NCBI RefSeq assembly: GCF_900105945.1
Contig: NZ_FNSO01000004.1
Span: forward strand, 1,178,001 to 1,242,000
Direction of reading: 5' to 3'
Source: Amycolatopsis tolypomycina
GTDB lineage: Bacteria; Actinomycetota; Actinomycetes; Mycobacteriales; Pseudonocardiaceae
Length of the DNA stretch: 64,000 nt
Position 1 is the stretch's first letter; every line of letters begins with the position of its first letter. Under the pieces are notes generated by a model that was given only the letters and a program-made list of their open reading frames with translations, made no database searches and was not told the DNA's origin. The position numbers and the translations under genes are program-made. Shown here one piece after another: positions 47,640-56,766 of this stretch.

Positions 47640-48512
47640 TCAGGCCGGCTGCGGCCCGACCTTCCCGACGGCCAGCGCGCCCAGCCGCGTCCCGTGCCGC
47701 AGGACGTCCACAGTGGAATCCCCGGCCAGCCAGCCGACGAGCACGCCCGCGTCGAAGGCGTCGCCCGCGCCGGTCGAGTCGAGGCACTCGGCCTCGACCG
47801 CCGGGACGCTCGTGACGCCGCTGTCGTCGACCCAGCTGGCGCCCTTCAGGCCCGCGGTCACCACGACCGCGCCGACCGTGCCGAGCAGTTCCTTCGCGCT
47901 CGTCGGGTCGGCCGAGCCGGTCAGCGCGACCAGTTCCTCGGTGTTCGGCATCAGCAGGTCGACGCCGCGGACGTCGGCCAGGAACGCCGCCGGGTCCGTG
48001 ATGTGCGCGGCGGCCTGGGGGTCGACCGACGTCGTCAACCCCGCTTCGCGAGCCGCCGCCAGCGCGGCGAGACCGGCCGCCCGCGACGGCGGGTCGAGCA
48101 GCACGTATCCGGACAGGTGCAGGTGGCTCGCCCCTTCGAGTGCCTCGGGCGTGACGTCCTCGGGCGCGAAACGCTGGTTCGCGCCGCGGTCGGCGAGCAT
48201 GCTGCGCTGCCCGGACCCGTCGACCATGACGACGACGCAGCAGGTCGGCGCCTCGGCGTCGACGGCGAACGCGCACCGCACGCCTGCCGCCTCCAGCTCG
48301 GCCCGGATGAGCCGGCCGCCCGGGTCGTCGCCGATCCGGGCGAGCAGCGTCGTCTCCGCGCCGAGGTGCCGCAGCCACAGGGCCGTGTTGGCGCCCGAGC
48401 CGCCGCCGGTGAAGCGGATCTTCGCGCGGGCGTCGCCGCCGTGCGGCAACGGCTTGTCGTGCCGGGCGATCACGTCCAGTGCCGCGTCGCCGACCACCAC
48501 GATCCCGGTCAT
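47640..48512 (-). CDS. psuK: PfkB-family pseudouridine kinase
   Basis: A 290-residue carbohydrate kinase of the PfkB/ribokinase family: IVVVGDAALDVIARHDKPLPHGGDARAKIRFTGGGSGANTALWLRHLGAETTLLARIGDDPGGR at the N-terminus and the anion-hole motif CLDSTGAGDAFDAG with the catalytic Asp. Its coupling to psuG (four-base overlap at 48509-48512) makes it the pseudouridine kinase, which forms pseudouridine 5'-phosphate. PsuG then splits this to uracil and ribose 5-phosphate. A TCCACAGTGGA palindrome lies inside (47707-47717), encoding STVD. Minus-strand order is psuG then psuK. Confidence 0.87.
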   Translation of the reverse strand: MTGIVVVGDAALDVIARHDKPLPHGGDARAKIRFTGGGSGANTALWLRHLGAETTLLARIGDDPGGRLIRAELEAAGVRCAFAVDAEAPTCCVVVMVDGSGQRSMLADRGANQRFAPEDVTPEALEGASHLHLSGYVLLDPPSRAAGLAALAAAREAGLTTSVDPQAAAHITDPAAFLADVRGVDLLMPNTEELVALTGSADPTSAKELLGTVGAVVVTAGLKGASWVDDSGVTSVPAVEAECLDSTGAGDAFDAGVLVGWLAGDSTVDVLRHGTRLGALAVGKVGPQPA

Positions 48513-49414
48513 GCCAGCGCCACCGCGACCTCGGTGGCGAGCTTGGCGTTGTTCAGCACCAGTGCTTCGTTCGCGTCGATGCTCACGCCGCCGCTGGCGG
48601 TGTGGAAGTGCTCCAGCAGCACCGGCGTGACGTCGGCGCCGTGCACGCCCTGCTCCTCGACGAGCGCGAGGCCCTCGGCGAGCAGCCGGTCGTGCAGTTC
48701 CTTGTCCATTTCGGACGCTTCGGGGATCGGGTTGGCCAGCAGGACACCGGAACCCGCGTACGCGCGGTGCGCGTCGATCACGGCGGCGGCCTGCTTCGGG
48801 TCGTCGACCCGCCAGCCGACCTGGTGCCCCGACGAACGCAGGTAGAACGCGGGGAAGTCGTCGGTGCGGTAGCCCAGCACCGGCACCGAGTTCGTCTCCA
48901 GCACCTCGAGGGTGGCCGGGATGTCGAGCACCGACTTCACGCCGGAGCAGACGACCACGGTCGGCACCTTCGCGAGCACGCCGAGGTCGGCCGAGACGTC
49001 CCAGGACTGCGCCGCGCCGACGTGCACGCCGCCGAGCCCGCCGGTGGCGAACATGCCGATCCCGGCCGCGGCGGCCAGCGCCGACGTGCTCGCCACCGTC
49101 GTCGCGCCCGAGCGGCCGAGGCCGGCAGCCGGGCCGAGGTCGCGCAGCGAGAGCTTGTCCAGGCCGGCGTCCGGCGCGCAGACGCGCTCGAGCTCGGCGG
49201 GGGAGAGGCCGACGACGACCCGGCCGTCGAGCACCGCGATCGTGGCCGGGACGGCGCCGCCGTCGCGGACCACGCCTTCGAGGCGGCGGGCGACGTCGAG
49301 GTTGCGGCCCGGCGGCAGGCCGTGGGACAGGATGGTGCTCTCCAGCGCGACGACGGGGTGCCCGTCACGCAGCGCCGAGGCGACCTCTTCGTGCAGCGAG
49401 AGTGCGGTAGTCAC
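48509..49414 (-). CDS. psuG: Pseudouridine-5'-phosphate glycosidase
   Basis: A 301-residue PsuG. It contains PVVALESTILSHGLPPGRNLDVARRLE, TIAVLDGRVVVGLSPAELERV, SGATTVASTSALAAAAGIGMFATGGLGGVH, VPTVVVCSGVKSVLDIPATLEVLETNSVPVLGY and the C-terminal NEALVLNNAKLATEVAVALA, all well conserved, with the catalytic Lys in the SLRDLG/SGVKSVLD regions. It cleaves the C-glycosidic bond of pseudouridine 5'-phosphate. It overlaps psuK by four bases. Together they recycle pseudouridine from RNA turnover. Confidence 0.92.
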   Translation of the reverse strand: MTTALSLHEEVASALRDGHPVVALESTILSHGLPPGRNLDVARRLEGVVRDGGAVPATIAVLDGRVVVGLSPAELERVCAPDAGLDKLSLRDLGPAAGLGRSGATTVASTSALAAAAGIGMFATGGLGGVHVGAAQSWDVSADLGVLAKVPTVVVCSGVKSVLDIPATLEVLETNSVPVLGYRTDDFPAFYLRSSGHQVGWRVDDPKQAAAVIDAHRAYAGSGVLLANPIPEASEMDKELHDRLLAEGLALVEEQGVHGADVTPVLLEHFHTASGGVSIDANEALVLNNAKLATEVAVALA

Positions 49415-49423
49415 GAGGGACCA

Positions 49424-50041
49424 TCATCGGTGATCGGTCCGCTCGCCGCGCCAGTGGGTCAGCTCGGTGGTGAGGTTCCGTTCGGCGGCGCTCGCCCAGC
49501 GTGTTCGCGCGGCTTCGCTGCGGTAGAGCTCGCGCGCGAGCATTCCTTCCAAGACGGCGATGCGCCCTTGGCGCCAGACGTCGTCGGGGTACTTCGCGTA
49601 CTCCTCGCGCACTGCGCGGGCGTAGGCCGCGTACTGCTCTTCGGCCGCGCCGAGGATCGCCAGGTCGGCGTCGAGCAGGGCGGTGGCCAGGAGGTCGTCG
49701 GGCGGTGCGTCGTGGCCGATCGTGGCGAGGATCAGGCTTTCGACGCGCTCGACGTGTGCTTCGGCCACGCCTTCCAGCGCTTCGCGAGCCCACTTCGCGC
49801 TGGCGCGTTCGTCTTCGCCGGGCTTCGCGTCGTACACGACGTCGTGCGTCCAGGCCGCGACGGCGACGATCGCGCGGTCGGTGTCGCCGAGGCCTTCGGC
49901 CAGCCAGGCGGAGTCGCGCGCGACGGCGGCCGCGTGGTCCAGGGTGTGGTAGCGGCGGTGGGGCTCGGTGTAGCGGGCTTCGAGCCGCGGCCAGGCGTCG
50001 GACGTGCCGCCGAGCTTGCCGATCGCGTCCGGCCAGCGCAT
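49424..50041 (-). CDS. HD-domain metal-dependent hydrolase
   Basis: A 205-residue protein with an HD-like fold: RYTEPHRRYHTLDHAAAVARDSAW, AVAAWTHDVVYDAKPGEDERASAKWAREAL and the LLDADLAILGAAEEQYAAYARAVREEYAKYPDDVWRQGRIAVLEGML end. The spaced His and Asp residues provide a metal site as in predicted phosphohydrolases. The substrate is unknown. The start codon shares one base with the stop of the upstream Spo0M gene (TGATG), so both are expressed together, and psuG follows 9 bp downstream. Confidence 0.83.
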   Translation of the reverse strand: MRWPDAIGKLGGTSDAWPRLEARYTEPHRRYHTLDHAAAVARDSAWLAEGLGDTDRAIVAVAAWTHDVVYDAKPGEDERASAKWAREALEGVAEAHVERVESLILATIGHDAPPDDLLATALLDADLAILGAAEEQYAAYARAVREEYAKYPDDVWRQGRIAVLEGMLARELYRSEAARTRWASAAERNLTTELTHWRGERTDHR

Positions 50042-50826
50042 CAGTCGAAGATCCCGCGTGGCCGGGCGAGGAGGTCGAGCCAGTCCTCGAGCTGCTTCTC
50101 CCAGTTGACGTCCGGCTTCATGGTGAACATCCCGAGGAAGTCCTGGCCGCGGCCGCCGAAGCCGCCGGTCTTGCTCACCCGGACCCGCTTGGTGACCTCG
50201 AGCACGACGTCGGTGCGTTCGGCCGACGTCAGGAAGGTGACCGCGACCTGGGAGAAGACGCTCGCGAAGCGCGGTGAAGGCGTGAAGCGGATCTCCTGGA
50301 AGAACGGCAGCTGCTGCCGGGCGCCGTCGACCCGGCCCTGCTCGAGGACGGCCTCGCGGAAGGTGAAGCCGATCCGGCTGAGGGCGTCGAGGACCCGCTT
50401 CTGGGCCGGGAGCGGCTCGATCGCGACGGCGTCGGCGTCGAACGGGTCGCTGACCGCGGCGGCCAGATCGAGCTCGGCCCGCACGCCGACGGCCATGCCG
50501 GCCAGCGGCTTGGCGTAGACGCTGGTCACCGGCGTCTCCCAGGGCAGTGGCACCTCGAACGGCACCCGGACCTGCTGCCCGGCCCGGATGACCTCGCTGC
50601 CAACTAGCTGCTGGGTGCCGAAGGGGAGGTCTTCGGTCTTGCCGCCGGGCAGCTGGACACGGGCCAGCAGCGTCACCGCGAGCCCGTTGATCTCCTGGTC
50701 GACCTCGCCGCCGAGCAGCAGGACCTCGCCGTGGAGGGGGCGGCCGGGGGCGGCGGTGGCGTCCAGCAGCCGGGCGTCGATCCGCGCCCCGCCCGAACCG
50801 AACGTCGCGAGCACCTTCTGGAACAT
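50041..50826 (-). CDS. SpoOM-family (arrestin-like) protein
   Basis: A 261-residue Spo0M family protein: FQKVLATFGSGGARIDARLLDATAAPGRPLHGEVLLLGGEVDQEINGLAVTLLAR, AGQQVRVPFEVPLPWETPVTSVYAKPLAGMAVGVRAELDLAAAVSDPFDADAVAIEPLP and a C-terminal DFLGMFTMKPDVNWEKQLEDWLDLL. The fold is arrestin-like. It regulates sporulation in Bacillus, but its role in non-sporulating actinobacteria is unknown. The ATG start at 50826 is divergent from the DUF3039 gene (50885). It forms a unit with the HD hydrolase downstream. Confidence 0.87.
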   Translation of the reverse strand: MFQKVLATFGSGGARIDARLLDATAAPGRPLHGEVLLLGGEVDQEINGLAVTLLARVQLPGGKTEDLPFGTQQLVGSEVIRAGQQVRVPFEVPLPWETPVTSVYAKPLAGMAVGVRAELDLAAAVSDPFDADAVAIEPLPAQKRVLDALSRIGFTFREAVLEQGRVDGARQQLPFFQEIRFTPSPRFASVFSQVAVTFLTSAERTDVVLEVTKRVRVSKTGGFGGRGQDFLGMFTMKPDVNWEKQLEDWLDLLARPRGIFD

Positions 50827-50884
50827 GCCGTGGATCCTGCCAGGCCGGAGACGTTTCGCGCGGGGACTCGGGCACAATGGACGG

Positions 50885-51127
50885 GTGAGCACCGAGACGC
50901 TGACGAAGCCGGAAACCACGCCCGAGGGCACGGACACCACCGACGACGACTCGCCGAAGATGTTCCACTACGTGAAGAAGAACAAGATCGCCGAGAGCGC
51001 GGTCATGGGCACTCACGTGGTGGCGCTTTGCGGCGAGGTCTTCCCGGTGACGAAGTCGCCGAAGCCCGGGTCGCCGGTCTGCCCGGCCTGCAAGGAGATC
51101 TACGACAGTCTCCGTCCGGGCAGCTGA
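50885..51127 (+). CDS. DUF3039-family small protein with a possible zinc site
   Basis: An 80-residue actinobacterial DUF3039 protein. It has a Thr/Glu/Asp-rich N-terminus, then DSPKMFHYVKKNKIAESAVMGTHVVALCGEVFPVTKSPKPGSPVCPACKEIYDSL. One Cys at VALCGE and a C-x2-C pair, with His residues, look like a zinc ribbon. The function is unknown. The GTG at 50885 lies 7 bp after a CACAAT hexamer, which would put the transcription start at or next to the GTG, so a leaderless mRNA is likely. The terminator at 51142-51165 follows. Confidence 0.85.
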   Translation: MSTETLTKPETTPEGTDTTDDDSPKMFHYVKKNKIAESAVMGTHVVALCGEVFPVTKSPKPGSPVCPACKEIYDSLRPGS

Positions 51128-51141
51128 GCCGGGCCTGAGGT

Positions 51142-51165
51142 CCCCGGCGGGTGTCCTCGCCGGGG
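51142..51165. terminator. Terminator after the DUF3039 gene
   Basis: CCCCGGCG (51142-51149) pairs with CGCCGGGG (51158-51165) across an 8-base loop, followed by CTTTCT. Confidence 0.8.
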
Positions 51166-51293
51166 CTTTCTGCTGTCCGGAATCGGACAAGATGTCGAAC
51201 AAACGTGAATAACCTTCATTCGGCGGGTGTGCTCGTCGGGGCAGGCCTGGTAAATCCTCCCGAGCCAGGTCCCCTCACCCACCGGAGTCGCAC

Positions 51294-52133
51294 ATGCGCA
51301 GAACCGGGATCGTGCTCACCCTCGCCGCCTTGCTCGCCGTGGTCTCGCCCGCGCTGGCCCAGGCCGTCACCGGCTGGACGGAGGTCGGCTCCGACAACGC
51401 CCGTGCCCTCGACGAGAGCCAGGGCCTCGCGACGATCGTGCGCCCGTCGGGCACGACGATCCGCTACACCGGGATCGGCACGATCCCGGCCGACCTGAAC
51501 TCGCAGGGCTGGAACCACGTCGGCGACCCGGGCTCGGCCCAGGGCTGGTACGTCGAGCCCTACCAGCGTGACGACCGCGGCGCGAAGCTCTTCCGCGTCC
51601 AGGCCCCGGACGGCTCGTGGGCCAACTACAAGCACGCCCTCGAGTCGTGGGAAGCGAACAACAACTCCTTCGCCGCGGTGTCGCCGGACGCCCGCTGGCT
51701 GGTGGCGGGGGAGTGGGGCACCATGAGCCGGCTCCTGGTGCACCCGATGCCCGGCGTGGTCGCCACGAACCCGGCGCAGAACCTGCCGATGGCCGGCACG
51801 ATCCGCCTGGACCACGCGGTCCGCGACGTCCAGGGCTGCGACTTCCAGACGGCGACCCGCCTGCTCTGCGCGTCCGACGACCCGGACGGCAGCCTCTTCG
51901 GCACGACGAAGCCGCTCCTCCAGGTCGACCTCGCGGGTCCGCTGAACGGTTCGGATGTCACCGGCCACGTCACGTCCCTGGGTCAGCTCCCGCTCCGCAG
52001 CGGCTGCTCGGGCTCGTTCGAGGTCGAGGGCATCGACTTCGACGAGCGCGACAACACCCTCCGCGTGGTGGTCATGTCCCCGAGCATCTGCATCTTGTTC
52101 GACAGCAAGACCTACCGCTTCCAGCAGCGCTGA
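51294..52133 (+). CDS. Secreted protein of unknown family
   Basis: A 279-residue protein with a clear signal peptide (RRTGIVLTLAALLAVVSPALAQA, cleavage after ALA about residue 22). The mature part is beta-rich and resembles beta-propeller blades: WTEVGSDNARALDESQGLA, IRYTGIGTIPADLNSQGWNHVGDPGSAQGWYVEPYQ, SFAAVSPDARWLVAGEWG and GSFEVEGIDFDERDNTLRVV. Six Cys could form disulphides. The family is not recognised. Two CACTTTCACGTGAAAGTG palindromes separate it from the convergent RND gene. Confidence 0.75.
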   Translation: MRRTGIVLTLAALLAVVSPALAQAVTGWTEVGSDNARALDESQGLATIVRPSGTTIRYTGIGTIPADLNSQGWNHVGDPGSAQGWYVEPYQRDDRGAKLFRVQAPDGSWANYKHALESWEANNNSFAAVSPDARWLVAGEWGTMSRLLVHPMPGVVATNPAQNLPMAGTIRLDHAVRDVQGCDFQTATRLLCASDDPDGSLFGTTKPLLQVDLAGPLNGSDVTGHVTSLGQLPLRSGCSGSFEVEGIDFDERDNTLRVVVMSPSICILFDSKTYRFQQR

Positions 52134-52138
52134 CACAC

Positions 52139-52176
52139 GCAGGCCGGGCACTTTCACGTGAAAGTGCCCGGCCTGC
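52139..52176. repeat. CACTTTCACGTGAAAGTG palindrome, copy 8 (38-bp extended)
   Basis: The 18-bp core (52149-52166) with long complementary arms starting GCAGGCCGGG. It lies after the secreted-protein stop. Confidence 0.8.
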
Positions 52177-52192
52177 GGTTCGCCATGGTGGG

Positions 52193-52210
52193 CACTTTCA
52201 CGTGAAAGTG
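52193..52210. repeat. CACTTTCACGTGAAAGTG palindrome, copy 9
   Basis: The second core of the pair, 10 bp before the RND stop. Confidence 0.8.
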
Positions 52211-52219
52211 CCCCCCGGG

Positions 52220-55200
52220 TCAGGCGGTGGGGGTGGGGTCGAGGGACTCCGTTTCCGGGGCCTGGGCCGGGGTTCGGCGGGCTTCGCGGCGGGCGCGACG
52301 GCGTTCCTTGCGGGTCTCGACCATCGTGTAGAGGGTCGGGACGAGGACCAGGGTCAGCAGCGTCGAGCTGACCAGGCCGCCGATCACCACGATCGCCAGT
52401 GGCCGGCCGATGAAGCCGCCCTGGCCGGTGATGCCCAGTGCCATCGGGACCAGCGCGAAGATGGTTGCCGCGGCGGTCATCAGGATCGGGCGGAGCCGGC
52501 GGCGGCCGCCTTCGGTGACGGCGTCGGAGACGCTCATCCCCTCCGCGCGGTACTGGTTGATCAGGTCGATCAGCACGATCGCGTTCGTCACGACGATGCC
52601 GACCAGCATCAGCATGCCGATCAGGGCCGGCAGGCCCAGGGCGGTGCCGGTGGCCAGCAGCAGCCCGATCGCGCCGGTCGCCGCGAACGGGATCGAGACC
52701 AGCAGGATCAGCGGCTGGATCAGGCTCCGGAACGTCGCCACCATGATCAGGAACACGATCGCGATGGCCGCGAGCAGCGCCAGGAACAGGTTCGAGAACG
52801 CCTCCTGCTGGTCCTGGCTGACGCCGCCGAGCGAGTACGCCGCGCCGCCGGTGAACGTCAGGCCGTCCAGTTTGGACTTGATGTCCGCGGTGGTCTTGGT
52901 CAGGTCGTCACCGGTGTTCTTCGCCGTCACCGTGGTGCTCAGGTCGCCGCCGGTGCGGTGCACCGCGGCTGGGCCGTCCACAGTGGACACGCGAGCCACC
53001 TCGTCGAGCCGGACGACGCCGGCCGGGCCCGGGATCGGCAGGGCCTTGACCTGGTCGACCGTGACCGGAGCCGTGCCGGCGCGCAGGACGATGTCCGTGC
53101 GCTGCCCGTCGACCGGCAGCTGCGTCACCGTGCGGCCGGCGATCGCCTGGTTGGCGACCTGCCCGATGGTGCTCGCCGACAGCCCGCGCGCGGCGGCCGC
53201 GGCGTCGTCCACCTCGACCTGCACCCGCGGCGAGCCGACGCTCAGGTCGCTCGACACCTCGGTGAGCCCGGCCACCCCGCCCAGCGCCCGCACCACCTGG
53301 TCGGACGCCGGCTTCAGCGCGGCCTCCGACGGCGCGGTGACCGTCACCGAGACCTGGTCGGAGTTGAACCCGGACGCGTCCGCCCCGATCTTGATCTCGC
53401 CCAGCTCGGGCCGCGACGTCAGCTTCGCGCGCAGCCGGTCCGACAGCGAGTTCAGATCGGTGTCCTTGGCGACGGTGACGGAGATGCTCGTGTTGGTGCC
53501 GCCGCCGAAGCCGAACGCCCCGCCACCACCGATGCTGACCTGGTACGTCTGCACCGCGGGCTCGGCCGCGAGGGCCTGCTCGACCGCCGTGGCCGCCTTT
53601 TCCTTCGCCTCGACGCTGGTGCCGGCGGGCAGCTTCTGCGTCATGTTCAGCGTGGTGCCGCCGGAGGAGTCGAGGAAGTTCGTGTTGAGCCGCGTCGCGA
53701 GCCCGACCGTGCCGGCGAAGATCAGCAGGGCCAGCAGCACGACGGTCAGCCGCCGCCGGGTCGCGAACCGGATCACCGGCAGGTACGCGCGCTGCAGGAT
53801 GCTGCGGCGTTCCCGCTCGACGGCCGCCTCGCGCGCCCGCTCGGCTTCGACGGCGTCCGCCGGCACCGCGGGCCGCTTCAGGAACCAGTACGCCAGCACG
53901 GGAACCACGGTCAGCGACACGAGCAGCGACGCCAGCAGCGCCACCGTCACGGTGATCGCGAAGGGCGAGAACAGCTCCCCGACGAACCCGCCGACGAACG
54001 CGATCGGCAGGAACACCGCGACGGTCGTCAGCGTGGACGACGTCACCGCGCCGGCCACCTCGCGGACGCCGTCGAGCACCGCCCGGTCCTTCTCCTCGCC
54101 GTACGCCAGGTGCCGTTTGATGTTCTCCAGCACGACGATCGAGTCGTCGACCACCCGGCCGATCGCGATGGTCAGCGCGCCGAGGGTGAGCAGGTTGAGC
54201 GACAGGTCGCCGGTCCACAGGGCGATCAGCGCGACGACGACCGACAGCGGGATCGACACCGCGGTCACCAGCGTCGAGCGCACCGACAGCAGGAACAGCA
54301 GGATGACGACGACCGCGAAGGCCAGCCCCAGCAGGCCTTCGGTGGTCAGGCCGCTGATCGCGTCCTTCACCGGGGTGCCCTGGTCGAACACGACGCTCAT
54401 CTCGGCGCCGGTCTTCTTCGCCAGGTCCGGCAGCTTGTCGCGGACGGCGTCGGAGATCGCGACGGCGTTCCCGTTGTCCACCATGGTGATCGAGAGGCCG
54501 AGGCTGGGCTTGCCGTTGGTGCGCGTGATCGACGTCGGCGGCGCGAACCCGGGCTGGACGTCGGCGACGTCACCCAGCTTCACCGGACCGCGCCCCCGCG
54601 CGGCCGCACTCGGCGTCAGGTACAACCCGCGGAGACTGTCCACAGTGGTCTGCCCGCCGCCGACCTGCACCGACAGCGTCTTGCCGTTCTCGGTCAGGGT
54701 CCCGGCCGGCACCGCGGCCCCGGCCGTCTGCAGCGTGGTCGCGATCGACGCGGGGTCGACGCCGGCGGCGGCGAGCTTGGCGTAGTCGAGCGTGATCGTG
54801 ACGCGCGGCTGCTGCACGCCGGTGACGGTGACCGTGCGGACGCCGTCGATCTTCCGCAGCTCGGGCGCGACCTGGTCGGTCAGCGCGGGCGCGAGCTGCT
54901 GCGGGTCGCCCGTGGTGCCCGCGGCGACCAGCACGACCGGCAGGTCGTCGGTGCTGCCCGCGGACACGGCGGGCTCGGTGTTCTGCGGCAGCCGCGGCCG
55001 GACCTGGTTGACCACCTGCTGGATCTGCGAGACGGCGGCGTCGATGTCCGTGCCGAACTCGAACTGCGCGACGACCCGCGAAACGCCGTCCGACGACGTC
55101 GAAGTGACCTGTTCCAGGCCCTTCAGCCCCTGGAGCCCGCCTTCGAGCGGCTCGGAGACCTGCCGGTCGACCGCGTCCGGCGACGCCCCCGGGTACGCCG

Positions 55201-55348
55201 TGACGATCTGTGCCTGCGGGAACTGCAGTGACGGGAAGAGCTGCTGCTTGAGCTGCGGCAGCGCGAAGGCGCCGAAGCCGACGACGACCAGCGCGAGCAG
55301 GCCGATCAGGCTCCGGTTGCGCAGGCTCGATCTGGCCAGCACGGACAT
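52220..55348 (-). CDS. RND-family (HAE1/SwrC-like) efflux transporter
   Basis: A 1042-residue protein with the RND plan: helix 1 near residue 15, a large extracytoplasmic loop (about 40-330), a helix block at about 335-500, a second loop (about 540-850) and a last helix block. The proton-relay region TIAIGRVVDDSIVVLENIKRHLAYG in helix 4 fits HAE1 transporters such as AcrB and SwrC. No adaptor or outer-membrane channel gene is adjacent, so it probably acts alone, as SwrC does in Gram-positives. Its start at 55348 is 65 bp from the YihY stop on the same strand. A TCCACAGTGGA palindrome lies inside (52977-52987). Confidence 0.9.
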   Translation of the reverse strand: MSVLARSSLRNRSLIGLLALVVVGFGAFALPQLKQQLFPSLQFPQAQIVTAYPGASPDAVDRQVSEPLEGGLQGLKGLEQVTSTSSDGVSRVVAQFEFGTDIDAAVSQIQQVVNQVRPRLPQNTEPAVSAGSTDDLPVVLVAAGTTGDPQQLAPALTDQVAPELRKIDGVRTVTVTGVQQPRVTITLDYAKLAAAGVDPASIATTLQTAGAAVPAGTLTENGKTLSVQVGGGQTTVDSLRGLYLTPSAAARGRGPVKLGDVADVQPGFAPPTSITRTNGKPSLGLSITMVDNGNAVAISDAVRDKLPDLAKKTGAEMSVVFDQGTPVKDAISGLTTEGLLGLAFAVVVILLFLLSVRSTLVTAVSIPLSVVVALIALWTGDLSLNLLTLGALTIAIGRVVDDSIVVLENIKRHLAYGEEKDRAVLDGVREVAGAVTSSTLTTVAVFLPIAFVGGFVGELFSPFAITVTVALLASLLVSLTVVPVLAYWFLKRPAVPADAVEAERAREAAVERERRSILQRAYLPVIRFATRRRLTVVLLALLIFAGTVGLATRLNTNFLDSSGGTTLNMTQKLPAGTSVEAKEKAATAVEQALAAEPAVQTYQVSIGGGGAFGFGGGTNTSISVTVAKDTDLNSLSDRLRAKLTSRPELGEIKIGADASGFNSDQVSVTVTAPSEAALKPASDQVVRALGGVAGLTEVSSDLSVGSPRVQVEVDDAAAAARGLSASTIGQVANQAIAGRTVTQLPVDGQRTDIVLRAGTAPVTVDQVKALPIPGPAGVVRLDEVARVSTVDGPAAVHRTGGDLSTTVTAKNTGDDLTKTTADIKSKLDGLTFTGGAAYSLGGVSQDQQEAFSNLFLALLAAIAIVFLIMVATFRSLIQPLILLVSIPFAATGAIGLLLATGTALGLPALIGMLMLVGIVVTNAIVLIDLINQYRAEGMSVSDAVTEGGRRRLRPILMTAAATIFALVPMALGITGQGGFIGRPLAIVVIGGLVSSTLLTLVLVPTLYTMVETRKERRRARREARRTPAQAPETESLDPTPTA

Positions 55349-55413
55349 GACGTGAAAACCCCCTCGGGAATGAATGGCCCGCTGAGCCTTTCACGCCGAT
55401 GCTGAGGAGCGAC

Positions 55414-56589
55414 TCAGTCTGGGGGTGGATTCCGGGTCGTCCCTTCGGTGGAGACGCGACCCTGGGCTGCGCTGGGTGCCGGTTCCGGCGCGCTCGGTGA
55501 CGGGGTGTCCTCTTCGGACGGCTCGGCCGGCTCGGGCTCGTCGTCGTCGAGGGAGCTGCCGTTGGCCGAGACGTCTTCGGCGCGCGGGCGCCGCAGCGGC
55601 GTGGTCGAGCGTTCCCACAGCGTGCGGCCTTCTTCCGAGCGCAGCCGCTCGGAGGCGCGTTCCATCTCCAGCCGCCGCCACTTGCGCCGCTGCCGCCGGG
55701 TCGCCTTCGCCGGCCAGAGTTCCTGGATCGCGCTGTTGAAGTACGCGCCGCCGACCACGGCCAGCCCGATGAAGAACATGAGCAGCAGGAACGCGATCGG
55801 CGCGGCGAGCGCGCCGTAGGTGTAGCCGGTCTTGGTGATCCAGTTGAGGTAGACGCGCAGGCCGACCGAAGAGAGCAGGAACACGACCATGGCGAGCACC
55901 GCGCCGGGCAGCCCGCGGTGCCACGGCAGCTTCCGCGGCAGCGCGAGCTTGTACAACGTGGTCAGCGCGAGGGTGATCATCACGCCGAGGGTCGGGAAGT
56001 AGAGCGTGCTCACCCACGACGACACCGTCGGGCGCCAGTCCGCCGGGAAGAACTCCGGCAGCAGGTCGGGGCCGATCGCCAGCAGGGGCAGCCCGATCAC
56101 GAGGATCACCAGGCCGCACAGGTAGAGCAGGAGCGCGAAGATCCGCTGCCAGACGTCGTTGCGGACGCCGTACTGGTCGTGCGCGACGGTGATCGCGTCC
56201 ACGAAGGACGACATCGCCGACGAGCCCGCCCACAGCGAGATCAGGAAGCCGACCGAGACGATCTCGCCCTTGCCGACGGTGAGGATGCTGTTCACGGTCG
56301 GTTCGATGATGTCCTGGACGGCGTTCGTGCTGAACACCGTCCGGCAGAACCCGATGATGCGGTCGTGCACCGCGGTGACGACGCCGGTGCCGAACCACTC
56401 GCCGACGAAGCCCAGTGCGCCGAGCAGGCCGAGCAGCAGCGGCGGGAGCGAGAGCGTCTGCCAGAAGGCCGCCTCGGCGGCCTCGGAGAAGATGTTGCCC
56501 TCCCAGGCCTTGGCGAACGTGCGCGTGAGCAGGCGCCACGGCCCCTTGCGGGCCACCTTCGTCGCTCCGGACGGCTGCACCTCACCCAT
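55414..56589 (-). CDS. YihY/BrkB-family membrane protein, copy 2, with a long cytoplasmic tail
   Basis: A 391-residue protein with about six membrane segments (SLPPLLLGLLGALGFVGEWFG, IVSVGFLISLWAGSSAMSSFVDAI, IFALLLYLCGLVILVIGLPLLAI, TLGVMITLALTTLYKLALP, GLPGAVLAMVVFLLSSVGLRVYL and LAAPIAFLLLMFFIGLAVVGGAYF). A charged tail of about 110 residues follows, rich in Arg then Glu, Ser and Pro. It is more diverged than the copy at 28140. I start it at MGEVQPSG (56589), which has GGAG upstream. It is on the same strand as the RND gene. Confidence 0.82.
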   Translation of the reverse strand: MGEVQPSGATKVARKGPWRLLTRTFAKAWEGNIFSEAAEAAFWQTLSLPPLLLGLLGALGFVGEWFGTGVVTAVHDRIIGFCRTVFSTNAVQDIIEPTVNSILTVGKGEIVSVGFLISLWAGSSAMSSFVDAITVAHDQYGVRNDVWQRIFALLLYLCGLVILVIGLPLLAIGPDLLPEFFPADWRPTVSSWVSTLYFPTLGVMITLALTTLYKLALPRKLPWHRGLPGAVLAMVVFLLSSVGLRVYLNWITKTGYTYGALAAPIAFLLLMFFIGLAVVGGAYFNSAIQELWPAKATRRQRRKWRRLEMERASERLRSEEGRTLWERSTTPLRRPRAEDVSANGSSLDDDEPEPAEPSEEDTPSPSAPEPAPSAAQGRVSTEGTTRNPPPD

Positions 56590-56717
56590 GACGTCTCCAG
56601 CATGGTCCATCGGTGCTGATTTGGCTCGTCACACCCCCTGCAGCCGGGCGTGTCGACGGACATCACCCGTGCCGGTGCCCGGAACTGTCGGACCCGGCCG
56701 GTAGACTCGCTCCAGTG

Positions 56718-56766
56718 CCCTCACCGCAGCTGCCGATACCGAAGTCGGTACCACAGTGAGGGTTTT
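56718..56766 (+). terminator. Terminator-like hairpin in the helicase leader
   Basis: CCCTCAC (56718-56724) pairs with GTGAGGG (56756-56762) and an inner TACCG-aagt-CGGTA hairpin (56737-56750), followed directly by TTTT. It lies 36 bp upstream of the helicase ATG and could be an attenuator or the end of an upstream transcript. Confidence 0.45.

Noticed and set aside
51617..55231. A long plus-strand open frame (1204 codons) opposite the RND transporter gene
   Set aside because: Its translation is Arg/Gly/His/Asp-rich with no domain, typical of the antisense of a high-GC gene; the RND gene on the other strand is clearly real.
56718..56766. A metabolite riboswitch before the helicase
   Set aside because: The stem is simple, with no known riboswitch core motif; I report it only as a terminator-like hairpin.
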